DNA of 64,000 bases. Source: Prevotella sp. MGM1. Its GTDB lineage: Bacteria > Bacteroidota > Bacteroidia > Bacteroidales > Bacteroidaceae. The notes beneath the pieces were generated by a model that made no database searches, was not told the DNA's origin, and saw only the letters and a program-made list of their open reading frames with translations. Location: contig NZ_BEWV01000206.1 in the NCBI RefSeq assembly GCF_002933775.1, positions 80,094-144,093 of the forward strand. The letters are read 5' to 3'. Below are positions 46,558 through 54,311 of the stretch, piece after piece (position 1 is the first letter of the stretch; every line of letters starts with the position of its first letter). The position numbers and the translations under genes are program-made.

Positions 46558-46583
46558 AAAGAGAAGCGGAAGTGCTTCTCTTT
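46558..46583 (-). terminator. Terminator after tRNA-Arg
   Basis: 10-bp stem (AAAGAGAAGC with its complement, 46558-46567 and 46574-46583), 6-nt loop, followed on the minus strand by TTTTATTTTAT. Confidence 0.82.
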
Positions 46584-46584
46584 G

Positions 46585-46658
46585 TGACTCCTATAGGATT
46601 CAAACCTATAACCTTCTGATCCGTAGTCAGATGCTCTATTCAGTTGAGCTAAGGAGCC
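46585..46658 (-). tRNA. tRNA-Arg (ACG)
   Basis: 74 nt on the minus strand. The acceptor GGCTCCT pairs with AGGAGTC (one G-T pair), discriminator A73. The anticodon arm is TCTGA-CTACGGA-TCAGA with anticodon ACG, presumably edited to ICG. T arm TATAGGTTTGAATCCTATA. No encoded CCA. Confidence 0.97.
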
Positions 46659-46697
46659 TCTTTTGTATTGTTTGCGCCTCATTTCTGAATTGCGATG

Positions 46698-46729
46698 CAA
46701 AGGTAGTCACTTTTTTTGATACTACCAAA
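46698..46729 (-). promoter_or_regulatory. Promoter of tRNA-Arg
   Basis: Minus strand TTTG (46726-46729), 20-nt spacer, TACCTTTG (46698-46705), then GCATCGCAA, nearly identical to the tRNA-Asp promoter downstream block. Confidence 0.82.
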
Positions 46730-47339
46730 CATTTCACAAACTTTTTTCAAAAAAATCAATATTTTATTGAAAAGGACACCAAAACTAATAAAATTAAGCA
46801 TAAATATTCACGTCAACTTTTATTCGCATCAATACCACAAAAACATAACTGCCCATTGTGCCTTTATCCACAAATTTATTAAAATATCAATTACCCTTTG
46901 GATAATTATTAATCATTTTCACATAGGCCTCATGATATTTGTCTATTATTTTTATCAACCAGACAATATTTTCGAGTTTCAAACGCCTTAATGGACACAA
47001 AACGATAAACCAGTTGCATTTTATCGATATACAATAAAAAAATCAGATGGTGGCCTGAGTCCCCAATTAGCAGACAACAAATAACTCTTAGCATATATTA
47101 GAGCAAGTTACCTGACAAACGGCAAAGCAAAAAAAATATAACTAGCAAACATCTCATTGGGAAAAATATTATAATTTTAAATCAATCATGAACTCTTTTT
47201 CTACAATACTCCTCCATTTATAACTCTATTTCACCCATTTATTATACGGAAAAATAGGATAATTATATTTACAAATAAAACAATAACATTCATTTTGATT
47301 AAATTTTATCAAAAATATGTTTTTAAACATACAATTTGA
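46730..47339. other. Gene-free AT-rich stretch
   Basis: About 610 bp between the tRNA-Arg promoter and the small-RNA promoter. It is very AT-rich. The only frames are short (under 95 codons), lack good starts and overlap one another, and I see no protein features in them. No clear repeats or hairpins except a poly-A/T start. It may be the remains of a gene or a recombination junction. Confidence 0.5.
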
Positions 47340-47371
47340 TTTGCGAGTATTAGAATAAAGATTTACCTTTG
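47340..47371 (+). promoter_or_regulatory. Promoter of a candidate small RNA
   Basis: TTTG (47340-47343), 20-nt spacer, TACCTTTG (47364-47371): the same strength as the tRNA promoters, on the plus strand, with no protein gene behind it. Confidence 0.72.
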
Positions 47372-47377
47372 GAGCAG

Positions 47378-47470
47378 TTATCCTGAATACAATCTTTTTA
47401 CCTTAAAAAAGCTAATACCTATTGAAGAAGAATGTCTCACACTGTGAAGTGCGAGACATTTATTATATAC
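47378..47470 (+). ncRNA. Candidate small non-coding RNA of about 90 nt
   Basis: The 5' end is set about 7 nt after a perfect -7 box, and the 3' end by a hairpin at 47431-47460 followed by a T/A-rich tail. Between them no start codon opens a frame of useful length. The body has an A/T-rich loop region with a run of T then a run of A (47396-47410 area) that can form a weak stem. Bacteroidetes have several known ncRNA families; I cannot assign this one. The insertion sequence starts 65 bp downstream, so the RNA gene itself is intact. Confidence 0.55.
47431..47460 (+). terminator. Terminator of the candidate small RNA
   Basis: AATGTCTC-A-CACT, loop GTGA, AGTG-C-GAGACATT: a 12-pair stem with one A-C mismatch, followed by TATTATATAC on the plus strand. 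Confidence 0.7.
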
Positions 47471-47527
47471 TTACGGTGTGACTCATTAATTTTCCAATGC
47501 AATCTATCATCCTAAATGTCCAACCTC

Positions 47528-47535
47528 GCTTACAT
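47528..47535. repeat. Left target-site duplication of the insertion sequence
   Basis: GCTTACAT, repeated exactly at 48964-48971 just beyond the other end of the element. Eight bases is the duplication length usual for ISL3-family elements. Confidence 0.65.
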
Positions 47536-47610
47536 ATGATCTGGGTTCAGTTCATAGAAATTTAGTGGGGATTTTTTCGTTGTTTTAAAGAAACTCCCGA
47601 TTTTTGCTTT

Positions 47611-47997
47611 ATGGAAACAAATCAATTAGAGGTTTTGGCGCACATCGTGCTTCCCTCAGAAATCCTCAACTACTTTTCAGTAGTCGGTATTAAGCAAACA
47701 TCTACAGAAATACACATTCATCTGGATGAATTAATGAATCCGGACTTGTCTGGTAACGTTCACTTTGAATACAAAGGCTTCATGGATGCAGTAAGCGTCA
47801 CCGACTTCCCAATCCGTGACCATAGGGTCATCTTGATGATACGCCGCCGTCGCTGGACTGACACGCGTACAGGCAAAAGTTTCAGTATCCCCATCGATCT
47901 GGATGTGGTTTGTAAAGGCACCCGTTACTCCAAGGAATTTGGAGCTTTTTTAAAAGAGACGTATGGAGACATCCCCGGCGACCTGCCATACGCTTGA
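47611..47997 (+). CDS. ISAon1-type transposase N-terminal region protein
   Basis: 128 residues. Intact first frame of the element, starting with Met-Glu-Thr-Asn-Gln-Leu-Glu-Val and ending in the Lys-Gly-Thr-Arg-Tyr ... Phe-Leu-Lys-Glu-Thr-Tyr-Gly-Asp region. An Arg-Arg-Arg-Arg-Trp stretch (about 78-82) suggests DNA binding. It overlaps the next frame by 35 bases. In intact relatives the two proteins may be made separately or joined by frameshifting; here the second frame has a stop at 47951-47953 just before its own ATG. Confidence 0.75.
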   Translation: METNQLEVLAHIVLPSEILNYFSVVGIKQTSTEIHIHLDELMNPDLSGNVHFEYKGFMDAVSVTDFPIRDHRVILMIRRRRWTDTRTGKSFSIPIDLDVVCKGTRYSKEFGAFLKETYGDIPGDLPYA

Positions 47998-48941
47998 GGA
48001 GTTCTATCATATAAATGGTCATACATTTGAGAAACAGTATAAGGAAACACTCAGTGGGTTCTGGGATTGGGAACAACTCGATCATGCGGACAGATGGATG
48101 TTGTTCCCTGACAACATAGGCCCACATTTGGCTATAGACGAGTCGTCTCTATCGAACGGTGAACTATATACCTTTATCACCAACCGTGACCGGCATGGTC
48201 GTGAGGGGTGTCTCGTGGCAGTCATGGCAGGGGCTAAGTCGGAGGATGTCATACAAAGCAAAATAGACGAGGATACACGAGAAGCGGTGGAGGAAGTGAC
48301 TCTTGACCTGTCCGATTCCATGCGCAAGATTGTTTCCGTTGCTTTCCCGAAAGCTAAACGTGTCATAGACCGTTTTCATATACAGAAACTTGCCTGTGAT
48401 GCCATACAGGGAATCCGTGTAGTTCACCGGTGGGACGCGTCGCAACAAAGCAATGGAGGAGTGCAAACAGACTGGAAAAGCGTACATGCCTTACCGTTTT
48501 CCAAACGGAGACACACGTCCGGAACTACTTATCAGAAGTAGGTATCTCCTGTTCAAGTCTGCAGACAAATGGACTGAACGACAGAAAGAAAGAGCTGGAA
48601 TTCTATTTGAAGAATATCCAGACATTCAAATGGCGTATGGACTCTCGCATTCCTTAAGGATGATATTTTCTAAAAACACAATTAAGGACGCCGCGAGACT
48701 GGGCATGGCCCGGTGGTACAATAAAGTGGATGAGTCAAAGATAAAATCGTTCAATGTTATAGCAGCTACATTCTATGAACACTATGATGACATCCTGAAT
48801 TTCTACAATAACAGGGCCTCAAATGCGGCAGCGGAGTCATTCAATGCAAAAATTAAACTCTTTAGGGCAAACTTACATGGAGTAGTGGATAAAAAGTTCT
48901 TCCTTTTTAGAATAGCAAAGATATATGCATATCCCCACTAA
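47963..48941 (+). pseudogene. Transposase catalytic protein, frameshifted
   Basis: The first part (47963 to about 48440) encodes the Ile-Asp-Glu-Ser-Ser-Leu catalytic Asp region and Val-Ile-Asp-Arg-Phe-His-Ile-Gln-Lys-Leu, typical of ISL3/ISAon1 transposases. After Arg-Trp-Asp-Ala the frame changes by one base, and the family sequence continues in another frame (Glu-Glu-Cys-Lys-Gln-Thr-Gly-Lys-Ala-Tyr-Met-Pro-Tyr-Arg-Phe, then Asn-Ala-Ala-Ala-Glu-Ser-Phe-Asn-Ala-Lys with the catalytic Glu), ending at 48941. Removing one T in GACGCGTCGCAAC near 48440 would restore one frame of about 326 codons. A sequencing error could mimic this. Confidence 0.8.
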
Positions 48942-48963
48942 ATTTCTACTGACCCATAATCTG

Positions 48964-48971
48964 GCTTACAT
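48964..48971. repeat. Right target-site duplication of the insertion sequence
   Basis: GCTTACAT, the second copy of the 8-bp direct repeat flanking the element. Confidence 0.65.
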
Positions 48972-49010
48972 TAACATAACTATACATAAACTCATACAGC
49001 CTTCATAAAA

Positions 49011-49052
49011 TTTCCTCGCATCGTTATTAAAGAAATAAACGATGCGAGGAAA
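49011..49052 (-). terminator. Terminator of the ileS-DUF3256 operon
   Basis: 15-bp perfect stem (TTTCCTCGCATCGTT, 49011-49025, with 49038-49052), 12-nt loop, followed on the minus strand by TTTTATG. It lies 139 bp beyond the last gene of the 12-gene operon. Confidence 0.75.
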
Positions 49053-49111
49053 ACCGAAATTGATTATCATCACGACAACCAACTTTTCATTAACCTTAAT
49101 AATCTAATACC

Positions 49112-49165
49112 ATGAAAAACACAGTGCAAAATTATAACATAAATTATACCTGCGCCATGATATAG
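49112..49165 (+). other. Possible 17-residue peptide frame behind a SusC-like leader
   Basis: An ATG at 49112 opens a 17-codon frame (Met-Lys-Asn-Thr-Val-Gln-Asn-Tyr ..., ending Cys-Ala-Met-Ile) with a TAG stop. The sequence before it (TTAACCTTAATAATC then TAATACC) resembles leaders that precede SusC/RagA genes in Bacteroidales. It may be the stump of a lost gene or a leader peptide. Low confidence that it is translated. Confidence 0.2.
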
Positions 49166-49190
49166 TGATAATTAAGCATATTTTCTTGAC

Positions 49191-49832
49191 CTATTTAAAT
49201 ATATTACCATCCCATTTTAATGTTTTAGGAATAAATAGGCTTCCTATCTCACCCTTATCTTCCTCTGTAAGAAGAGGTATTGACAATTTAAGAATTAAAT
49301 CTGTTGTCTCTGGTGATAGATTGGCCGATACCATGAATGGACATAATTTGTCGGTCAAAATTCTAAGTCTTTCATCACTTACAGTATGATCTTCAATCAT
49401 AAAATTGGATATTTCAAACTTAATTGGCACCAAAGACTTCATGGATTTCCAACCAGTGGTATAGAACTGAACAGAACTTTCTTTTATGTCACTGCCAACA
49501 GATGAGACCATACATATTATTAATGAATCTCTGAAACTGTTACCATGATATGGCAGTATCTTCAATTCAACAGATGACGACGGACTTAATCTCAAATACA
49601 AATAATCATGAGTAAGTTTGGTTAATGTCACACTGTCACCTAAATTATCATTTACCTGTGCTTCCATCCCTGATTCCGCAAAATCTATTAAATCAAGCTT
49701 ATTACCGCTTGACATATATGGTAACAGCGTATCCGGCATATTGACGAATATGGTACGCATGGATACTTCCTGAGCAAACAGTTGAATACTCATAGGGAAA
49801 AGCAATAATGTTATTATAGTCTTTATATTCAT
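49191..49832 (-). CDS. DUF3256-family secreted protein
   Basis: 213 residues with a signal peptide (1-20, ending Leu-Phe-Ala-Gln). The mature part begins with Met-Arg-Thr-Ile-Phe-Val-Asn-Met-Pro-Asp, the family signature, and is beta-rich with Leu-Thr-His-Asp-Tyr-Leu-Tyr-Leu-Arg-Leu near 90. Periplasmic or outer-membrane-attached; function unknown in the family. It overlaps the permease gene by four bases (ATGA) and is the last gene of the operon. Confidence 0.82.
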   Translation of the reverse strand: MNIKTIITLLLFPMSIQLFAQEVSMRTIFVNMPDTLLPYMSSGNKLDLIDFAESGMEAQVNDNLGDSVTLTKLTHDYLYLRLSPSSSVELKILPYHGNSFRDSLIICMVSSVGSDIKESSVQFYTTGWKSMKSLVPIKFEISNFMIEDHTVSDERLRILTDKLCPFMVSANLSPETTDLILKLSIPLLTEEDKGEIGSLFIPKTLKWDGNIFK

Positions 49833-51034
49833 TCTGATTTATGTTTCCAAATGTCGTTTGTCACTTTATTGCGGATTATAAGACTGTTTATCATTGTTAT
49901 AAAAACAAACAAAACACCTCCAAATACCATCGAAGGCAATAACGTTCCCCCATTGAGATTGGGATATATACTCTCTATTGTATCCATATAATATCTGCGG
50001 ACAAAATATATTATTACGCACGCTACCGCAACGATAGATAGGTTCAATAATGCCGTAAGCATTTGATATGGAAACGCCACTTGTCTTGGGCTATATCCTA
50101 TAAGCAACAAATTCTCCAATTTTGACGAATTTTTCTGCACCAAAAGATAAATACTGAGCATGAGTATATAAAAACTCAGAACGCTTATAATGATACCGAC
50201 CGACATGACAAGTGATACTACCATTCGAAGAAAGAACATATTCTTTTCTGCATTCAGTTTATTGTCTTCCACCTCATAACCGTTTTCGTCAATGAATCGC
50301 GATATACGATCATCTGTCGGATTACCTACTTCAATAACTATTCTTGTCGGTTCCTCTGGCTGCCTGTCGGAATATTTGGCATTACTCCAATCCATAAATG
50401 CTTGTGGTACAAGTATAGTGTTCAACCGGCTGGAAAATCCAATTACCTTTCCCTTGTATTCGTCTTTCATACCGTTACCAGAGATAAGTATGCGGAAATC
50501 AATCATGCCGACTAATCCTTCGCTGATCTTAGGTAGCGAACGTGATTGGGCGAATCCGAAATTATACATATTAATATATGTACGCGGCAAGATGATAGGT
50601 ACCACACTACTACCTTTATCCCATGTCCAATCATCCTCAGAAGCATCCACAAAATCATCCGGAACGCTTTCAAAAAAAATCTCGGAGCTCAATATGGGAG
50701 AACCACCCACTCCCATATAGGCACTCACATTATATAATGTAGAAGTAAATTGCCCTGTTTTATTTACAAATCTCTGACTGGAAATATCGTTTATCTCCGC
50801 TCCAGTAAACGTATTGGATTGACCAGACAATGTATTTCCTATACTGATTTGTTTACTGATAATAAGATAATCTGCACTCATGAAAGAATCCGGTTGTGTA
50901 AACACTGGCTCTACATCACGATAGAACTGAAAACCGAGAATAACTATCAGCACTCCCATAAGATTAGCAAAAAAGAACCCTACGAACTGCGGCACACTGA
51001 TATGATGCCGAAGTAATTTCCAAACAAGCTTCAT
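49829..51034 (-). CDS. FtsX/MacB-like ABC transporter permease
   Basis: 401 residues. TM1 at about 18-37, a long periplasmic domain (about 40-265), then TM2 270-298, TM3 325-345 and TM4 366-387: the MacB/LolC topology. The loop Leu-Leu-Leu-Ile-Gly-Tyr-Ser-Pro-Arg-Gln-Val near 309-319 is the expected coupling segment for the ATPase. Such permeases use ATP to move lipoproteins, peptides or envelope signals rather than small solutes. It overlaps both neighbours by four bases. Confidence 0.85.
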   Translation of the reverse strand: MKLVWKLLRHHISVPQFVGFFFANLMGVLIVILGFQFYRDVEPVFTQPDSFMSADYLIISKQISIGNTLSGQSNTFTGAEINDISSQRFVNKTGQFTSTLYNVSAYMGVGGSPILSSEIFFESVPDDFVDASEDDWTWDKGSSVVPIILPRTYINMYNFGFAQSRSLPKISEGLVGMIDFRILISGNGMKDEYKGKVIGFSSRLNTILVPQAFMDWSNAKYSDRQPEEPTRIVIEVGNPTDDRISRFIDENGYEVEDNKLNAEKNMFFLRMVVSLVMSVGIIISVLSFYILMLSIYLLVQKNSSKLENLLLIGYSPRQVAFPYQMLTALLNLSIVAVACVIIYFVRRYYMDTIESIYPNLNGGTLLPSMVFGGVLFVFITMINSLIIRNKVTNDIWKHKSE

Positions 51035-51675
51035 AACCTTAATGTTTTTTCGTATTTCATATCTATATGCTTTCCAATACTTGTCATTATTATTCCTGCT
51101 CCCTGGCGTTGTGCCTCGGCAACAATCATTTTCCCCATTATAACAGCATTATTGTCATCAAGGTGACTTATCGGCTCATCGGCAATAATGAAATCAAACG
51201 GTTGCACCAATGCTCTCATAAGAGCGACACGCTGCTGTTGACCAAACGACATATACCTCACCGGAACATTCAATTTATCAGCTATTCCCAATACTTCAAA
51301 CCAATCTTTTATTTCTTTTTCTTCTTTAAAACCGACAAGATTGTTTTTTATAATGACATTCTCCAACGCTGTCAATTCCGGAAACAACCTTAGTTCCTGA
51401 AACAAATGACTTATATGATTCTTTCTTATATCACACCAGTTACTTACCGTAAAGCTTTTAATATCTTCATGATCAAAACTTATTTTACCGGAATAATCAT
51501 TCCGATATCCTAACATATAACTGCAAAACGTACTTTTACCTTTACCGCTTTCAGATTCCATCAAGTAGACATGCCCGCGTTCAAAAGTCACGTTACTATT
51601 CCATACATCCGAACACAGTCTGTCATTATCAGCAAAGACAGAAGGCAAAACGGAACATAATTCTAGTTTATCCAT
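51031..51675 (-). CDS. LolD/MacB-like ABC ATPase with unusual motifs
   Basis: 214 residues. Walker A at 41-49 is Ser-Glu-Ser-Gly-Lys-Gly-Lys-Ser-Thr, with Ser in place of the first Gly. The Q-loop Phe-Gln-Glu is near 92. The signature is Met-Ser-Phe-Gly-Gln at 142-146 instead of Leu-Ser-Gly-Gly-Gln. Walker B Phe-Ile-Ile-Ala-Asp-Glu-Pro is at 162-168. The usual switch His after the D-loop is missing: Met-Thr-Ser-Ile-Gly-Lys-His stands where Thr-His-Asp is expected. ATP binding seems possible, with altered hydrolysis. Partner of the permease gene that follows. Confidence 0.85.
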   Translation of the reverse strand: MDKLELCSVLPSVFADNDRLCSDVWNSNVTFERGHVYLMESESGKGKSTFCSYMLGYRNDYSGKISFDHEDIKSFTVSNWCDIRKNHISHLFQELRLFPELTALENVIIKNNLVGFKEEKEIKDWFEVLGIADKLNVPVRYMSFGQQQRVALMRALVQPFDFIIADEPISHLDDNNAVIMGKMIVAEAQRQGAGIIMTSIGKHIDMKYEKTLRL

Positions 51676-51677
51676 AT

Positions 51678-53033
51678 TTATTTCATGCTATATACAACGA
51701 CATTGACATTTCCGAATATAGACGAAAAAATGTCCATCGCTGTTTGTAATTGCGGCATCTGCTTGGTAAGAGCATCTAAGCTCACTATAACGCAAGCACG
51801 TTTCCCACGTATCCCATTTCTCACACACTCCGACAAACGCTCTCCTGACGGTAAACCGGCCGTTTGAGCCAAGTTCTCTGTTGTACTTATATATAATTGG
51901 TTCTGTTTATTTATACCGAAATACATATTCCACCCGGCACCGGAATAAAAGAACTCACGATCATTTTTGTTCCTTATTTCATAACCACTCGGGGTCGTCT
52001 TTTTCCAATAATCCACATCAGCCAACCAATCCGTATCACGAACGTTTGCCAACAACTGAAAATCAAAATTCTTTCCTTTCGCAGAAGGCATTGCCATCAA
52101 TATATCTCCATCAATACTTTTCAATATCATATCTATATCCAATGCCGTATTCAATCCTATAAGCAGTGTACGGAATGGTATATTATTACGTAAAAGATTT
52201 AAATAATTCTCACCATTCACGCCGCTTAGAATTGTCAACACATTATTCAATGATATACAATCTATATATTTGCCTTCTATAGGATGATAGGTTGCCAACG
52301 ACGATTTTATAGACAAGTCTATATCGTTATCAAAAGAAAATGTCTCACCAACAATATTGAGACATCCGTCACTGACAGTTGCTGATGCAGCCATTAAAAT
52401 ATCATTCGGCTTTGCTTTGGACAATGCACCCATAGAAAAAAGAGAGAGCATCTTTTCCGGCAGTGCTTGCCCTCTTATTATCATGGCTATCGGAGTTTCT
52501 ATTGAATCCAGACGCTCATACATTGGAGTGTTAACTATACTGTTATCATTTTCTGTTCCAAGATACTTAGTAATCTTTGCCTGCAACTTTGATTGTCCAG
52601 ATCCAATGGTAGGTCCCATCAATATTATCGCACTTTTAGAAAAACCTGCCACAAAACTATCATTGAATACGGAGAATTTATATCCTTTCCTCTCTTTTAT
52701 TTTCGTACATTTATTCTTTTGTGATAATTCTTCAAACCATGACTCAACTTTCTTTTCATTATCAACACATGCCACAAGCCCCAACATTCCTTCTGCATCC
52801 TCAAACAGATATATGCGTTCATTTAAATCAATACCACTTTGACCGATATCTTCTATTTGCAAAATACTGTTGATAATACTTTTATCACCAGCATTATCTG
52901 CTTCAGAAATTCCTTTTACATCCAAAGAAAGTAACGCTATACTATTTGCAGGAATGGCATTTCTGTAATCAGATGAGCATGAACTCAATACTACGCCAAT
53001 CGTTATTATATATATAATTATTCTTTTCATCAT
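51678..53033 (-). CDS. DUF4836-family lipoprotein
   Basis: 451 residues. Lipoprotein signal with lipobox Val-Leu-Ser-Ser-Cys near residue 19. The mature part starts with Asn-Ala-Ile-Pro-Ala-Asn-Ser-Ile-Ala-Leu-Leu-Ser-Leu-Asp, the DUF4836 start, and has two roughly similar alpha/beta halves. Family function unknown. Its position directly before an ABC ATPase and FtsX-like permease suggests a cargo or accessory of that exporter. The ATG at 53033 overlaps the rsmE stop (ATGA); another ATG lies one codon on. Confidence 0.82.
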   Translation of the reverse strand: MMKRIIIYIITIGVVLSSCSSDYRNAIPANSIALLSLDVKGISEADNAGDKSIINSILQIEDIGQSGIDLNERIYLFEDAEGMLGLVACVDNEKKVESWFEELSQKNKCTKIKERKGYKFSVFNDSFVAGFSKSAIILMGPTIGSGQSKLQAKITKYLGTENDNSIVNTPMYERLDSIETPIAMIIRGQALPEKMLSLFSMGALSKAKPNDILMAASATVSDGCLNIVGETFSFDNDIDLSIKSSLATYHPIEGKYIDCISLNNVLTILSGVNGENYLNLLRNNIPFRTLLIGLNTALDIDMILKSIDGDILMAMPSAKGKNFDFQLLANVRDTDWLADVDYWKKTTPSGYEIRNKNDREFFYSGAGWNMYFGINKQNQLYISTTENLAQTAGLPSGERLSECVRNGIRGKRACVIVSLDALTKQMPQLQTAMDIFSSIFGNVNVVVYSMK

Positions 53034-53761
53034 TTACCATTTAATTTGTCGGACAGTTGCATCATCATCAAAGCTGCTATCGCAGCTGTCTCTGTACGAA
53101 ATCTGCTTTCTCCCAAATGCACTGGTACATATCCTTTATCTATTGCCAAACGCACTTCTTCAATAGAAAAATCCCCTTCAGGCCCAATTAAAACCGTCAC
53201 ATCATCCATCTGCCCTTGTGTTTTCAATTCATCAAAAAAGTATTTCCTTGGTATCTCTGTATAACAATGAGCTATAAATTTAAGCCCGGCACGTGGTGTT
53301 GAAATAAACTGCTTGAAAGCAATCATGTCATTAACTTGCGGTTTCCATGCCTTATGGCTCTGTTTAATTGCAGAAATAACTATTTTATCAATTCTCGGCA
53401 GTTTTATTATTCTACGTTCGGAAAATTTACAGTTAAGAAAGGAGAATTCATCTATTCCTATTTCCGTTGCCTTTTCTACCATCCACTCCATACGCTCCAT
53501 CATCTTGGTTGGGGCTATCGCTATATGATAATGCCGTGCCCATTGACATTTCTGAGGATGTTCCTCTAAAATCTTATATACGCAACGTTTATTGGAAGCG
53601 AAAGTTACTTCTGCATTGTAATACTTACCGCATCCATCCATAAGGACTATTTCATCTCCTACATTTAATCGTAGAACCCTAAGCGCATGCAGGGCCTCTT
53701 CTTCGGGCAATTCTTCGGAAATGCTTGCATTCGGCACATAAAAAAATCTTGTTTCTTTCAT
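53030..53761 (-). CDS. rsmE: 16S rRNA m3U1498 methyltransferase
   Basis: 243 residues. An N-terminal PUA-like domain (His-Ala-Leu-Arg-Val-Leu-Arg near 25) and a C-terminal SPOUT knot with Ile-Gly-Pro-Glu-Gly-Asp-Phe near 192 and Leu-Gly-Glu-Ser-Arg-Phe-Arg-Thr-Glu-Thr-Ala near 218. Methylates U1498 of 16S rRNA. 7 bp after the nuclease gene. Confidence 0.94.
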   Translation of the reverse strand: MKETRFFYVPNASISEELPEEEALHALRVLRLNVGDEIVLMDGCGKYYNAEVTFASNKRCVYKILEEHPQKCQWARHYHIAIAPTKMMERMEWMVEKATEIGIDEFSFLNCKFSERRIIKLPRIDKIVISAIKQSHKAWKPQVNDMIAFKQFISTPRAGLKFIAHCYTEIPRKYFFDELKTQGQMDDVTVLIGPEGDFSIEEVRLAIDKGYVPVHLGESRFRTETAAIAALMMMQLSDKLNGK

Positions 53762-53768
53762 AATACAA

Positions 53769-54311
53769 TCATTTTCTGTTTTCCAATTCTTCTTTGATAT
53801 ATGATGCCAACCTGTAATTCTCCTGCTCTATCGCTTTCTTCAACTCCTCTTTTAATTGCTGTGTGGTAATGGAATTTATTGGTATAGACATTCTGCTTGA
53901 ATTCAATTTGTACTGTTCACTTTGCTTTAACATCAGTTTAGTGTCTATGTAGAGGGGTATACTACATATTAGTGATAATAGAACCGCATCGCTAAGTCTA
54001 ATAGGATATGAACTTAAAGCGTTTGCATCCAATAATGCTACTTTATATTCTCCTTCGTCAATGCCATGAATCATTATCTCAAACCTCTGAATATCAACCA
54101 AGTCTTTCAACAAATGAACAAGAACTTCTGGTACAAATGTTTTCGAAAGAGTTTTATCCGAAAGTCTGATACTTATCTGATACTTCATAATTTCATCACA
54201 GACAAAACTCAATGCTCTTTTCTTTTCCATATCAGTAAGTACAATAACACTCATCTTACTATTGCCTACCACTTCCGATATGCCATTAAAGTAAAGCTGT
54301 ATTCTGCTCAT
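53769..54311 (-). CDS. Bifunctional nuclease-domain (DUF151) protein with UVR-like tail
   Basis: 180 residues. The DUF151/BFN domain covers about 1-125, with Arg-Leu-Ser-Asp-Ala-Val near 105. A C-terminal helical hairpin of the UvrB/C-interaction type is at about 150-180 (Gln-Leu-Lys-Glu-Glu-Leu-Lys-Lys-Ala-Ile-Glu-Gln-Glu-Asn-Tyr). DNase/RNase activity is reported for some family members; here it is by homology only. Overlaps the nupG-like gene by ATGA. Confidence 0.85.
   Translation of the reverse strand: MSRIQLYFNGISEVVGNSKMSVIVLTDMEKKRALSFVCDEIMKYQISIRLSDKTLSKTFVPEVLVHLLKDLVDIQRFEIMIHGIDEGEYKVALLDANALSSYPIRLSDAVLLSLICSIPLYIDTKLMLKQSEQYKLNSSRMSIPINSITTQQLKEELKKAIEQENYRLASYIKEELENRK

Larger units (their letters stand above)
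47536..48963 (+). mobile_element. ISL3/ISAon1-type insertion sequence, transposase frameshifted
   Basis: 1428 bp between 8-bp direct repeats. Near each end AGAAATTTAGTGGGGAT (47556-47572) is found inverted at 48931-48947 (17 of 17), with a looser outer part containing TGGGTTCAG on the left and TGGGTCAG on the right. Two overlapping transposase frames lie inside: an N-terminal-region protein and a DDE catalytic protein with the Asp-Arg-Phe-His motif. The second is broken by one frame change near 48440, so this copy is probably dead. It sits between the candidate small RNA and the terminator of the 12-gene operon and interrupts no gene. Confidence 0.85.

Noticed and set aside
46631..46991. Two overlapping plus-strand frames of 83 and 91 codons beside tRNA-Arg
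   Set aside because: They cross the tRNA gene or its promoter, are AT-driven and show no protein-like pattern.
47954..47962. Programmed frameshift site joining the two transposase frames
   Set aside because: There is a T/A-rich run just before, but the second frame has its own ATG and a stop immediately upstream, so separate initiation explains it as well.
47536..48963. Prophage or integrative element around the tRNA genes
   Set aside because: No integrase, structural or conjugation genes, and no duplicated tRNA 3' end; only a single insertion sequence is present.
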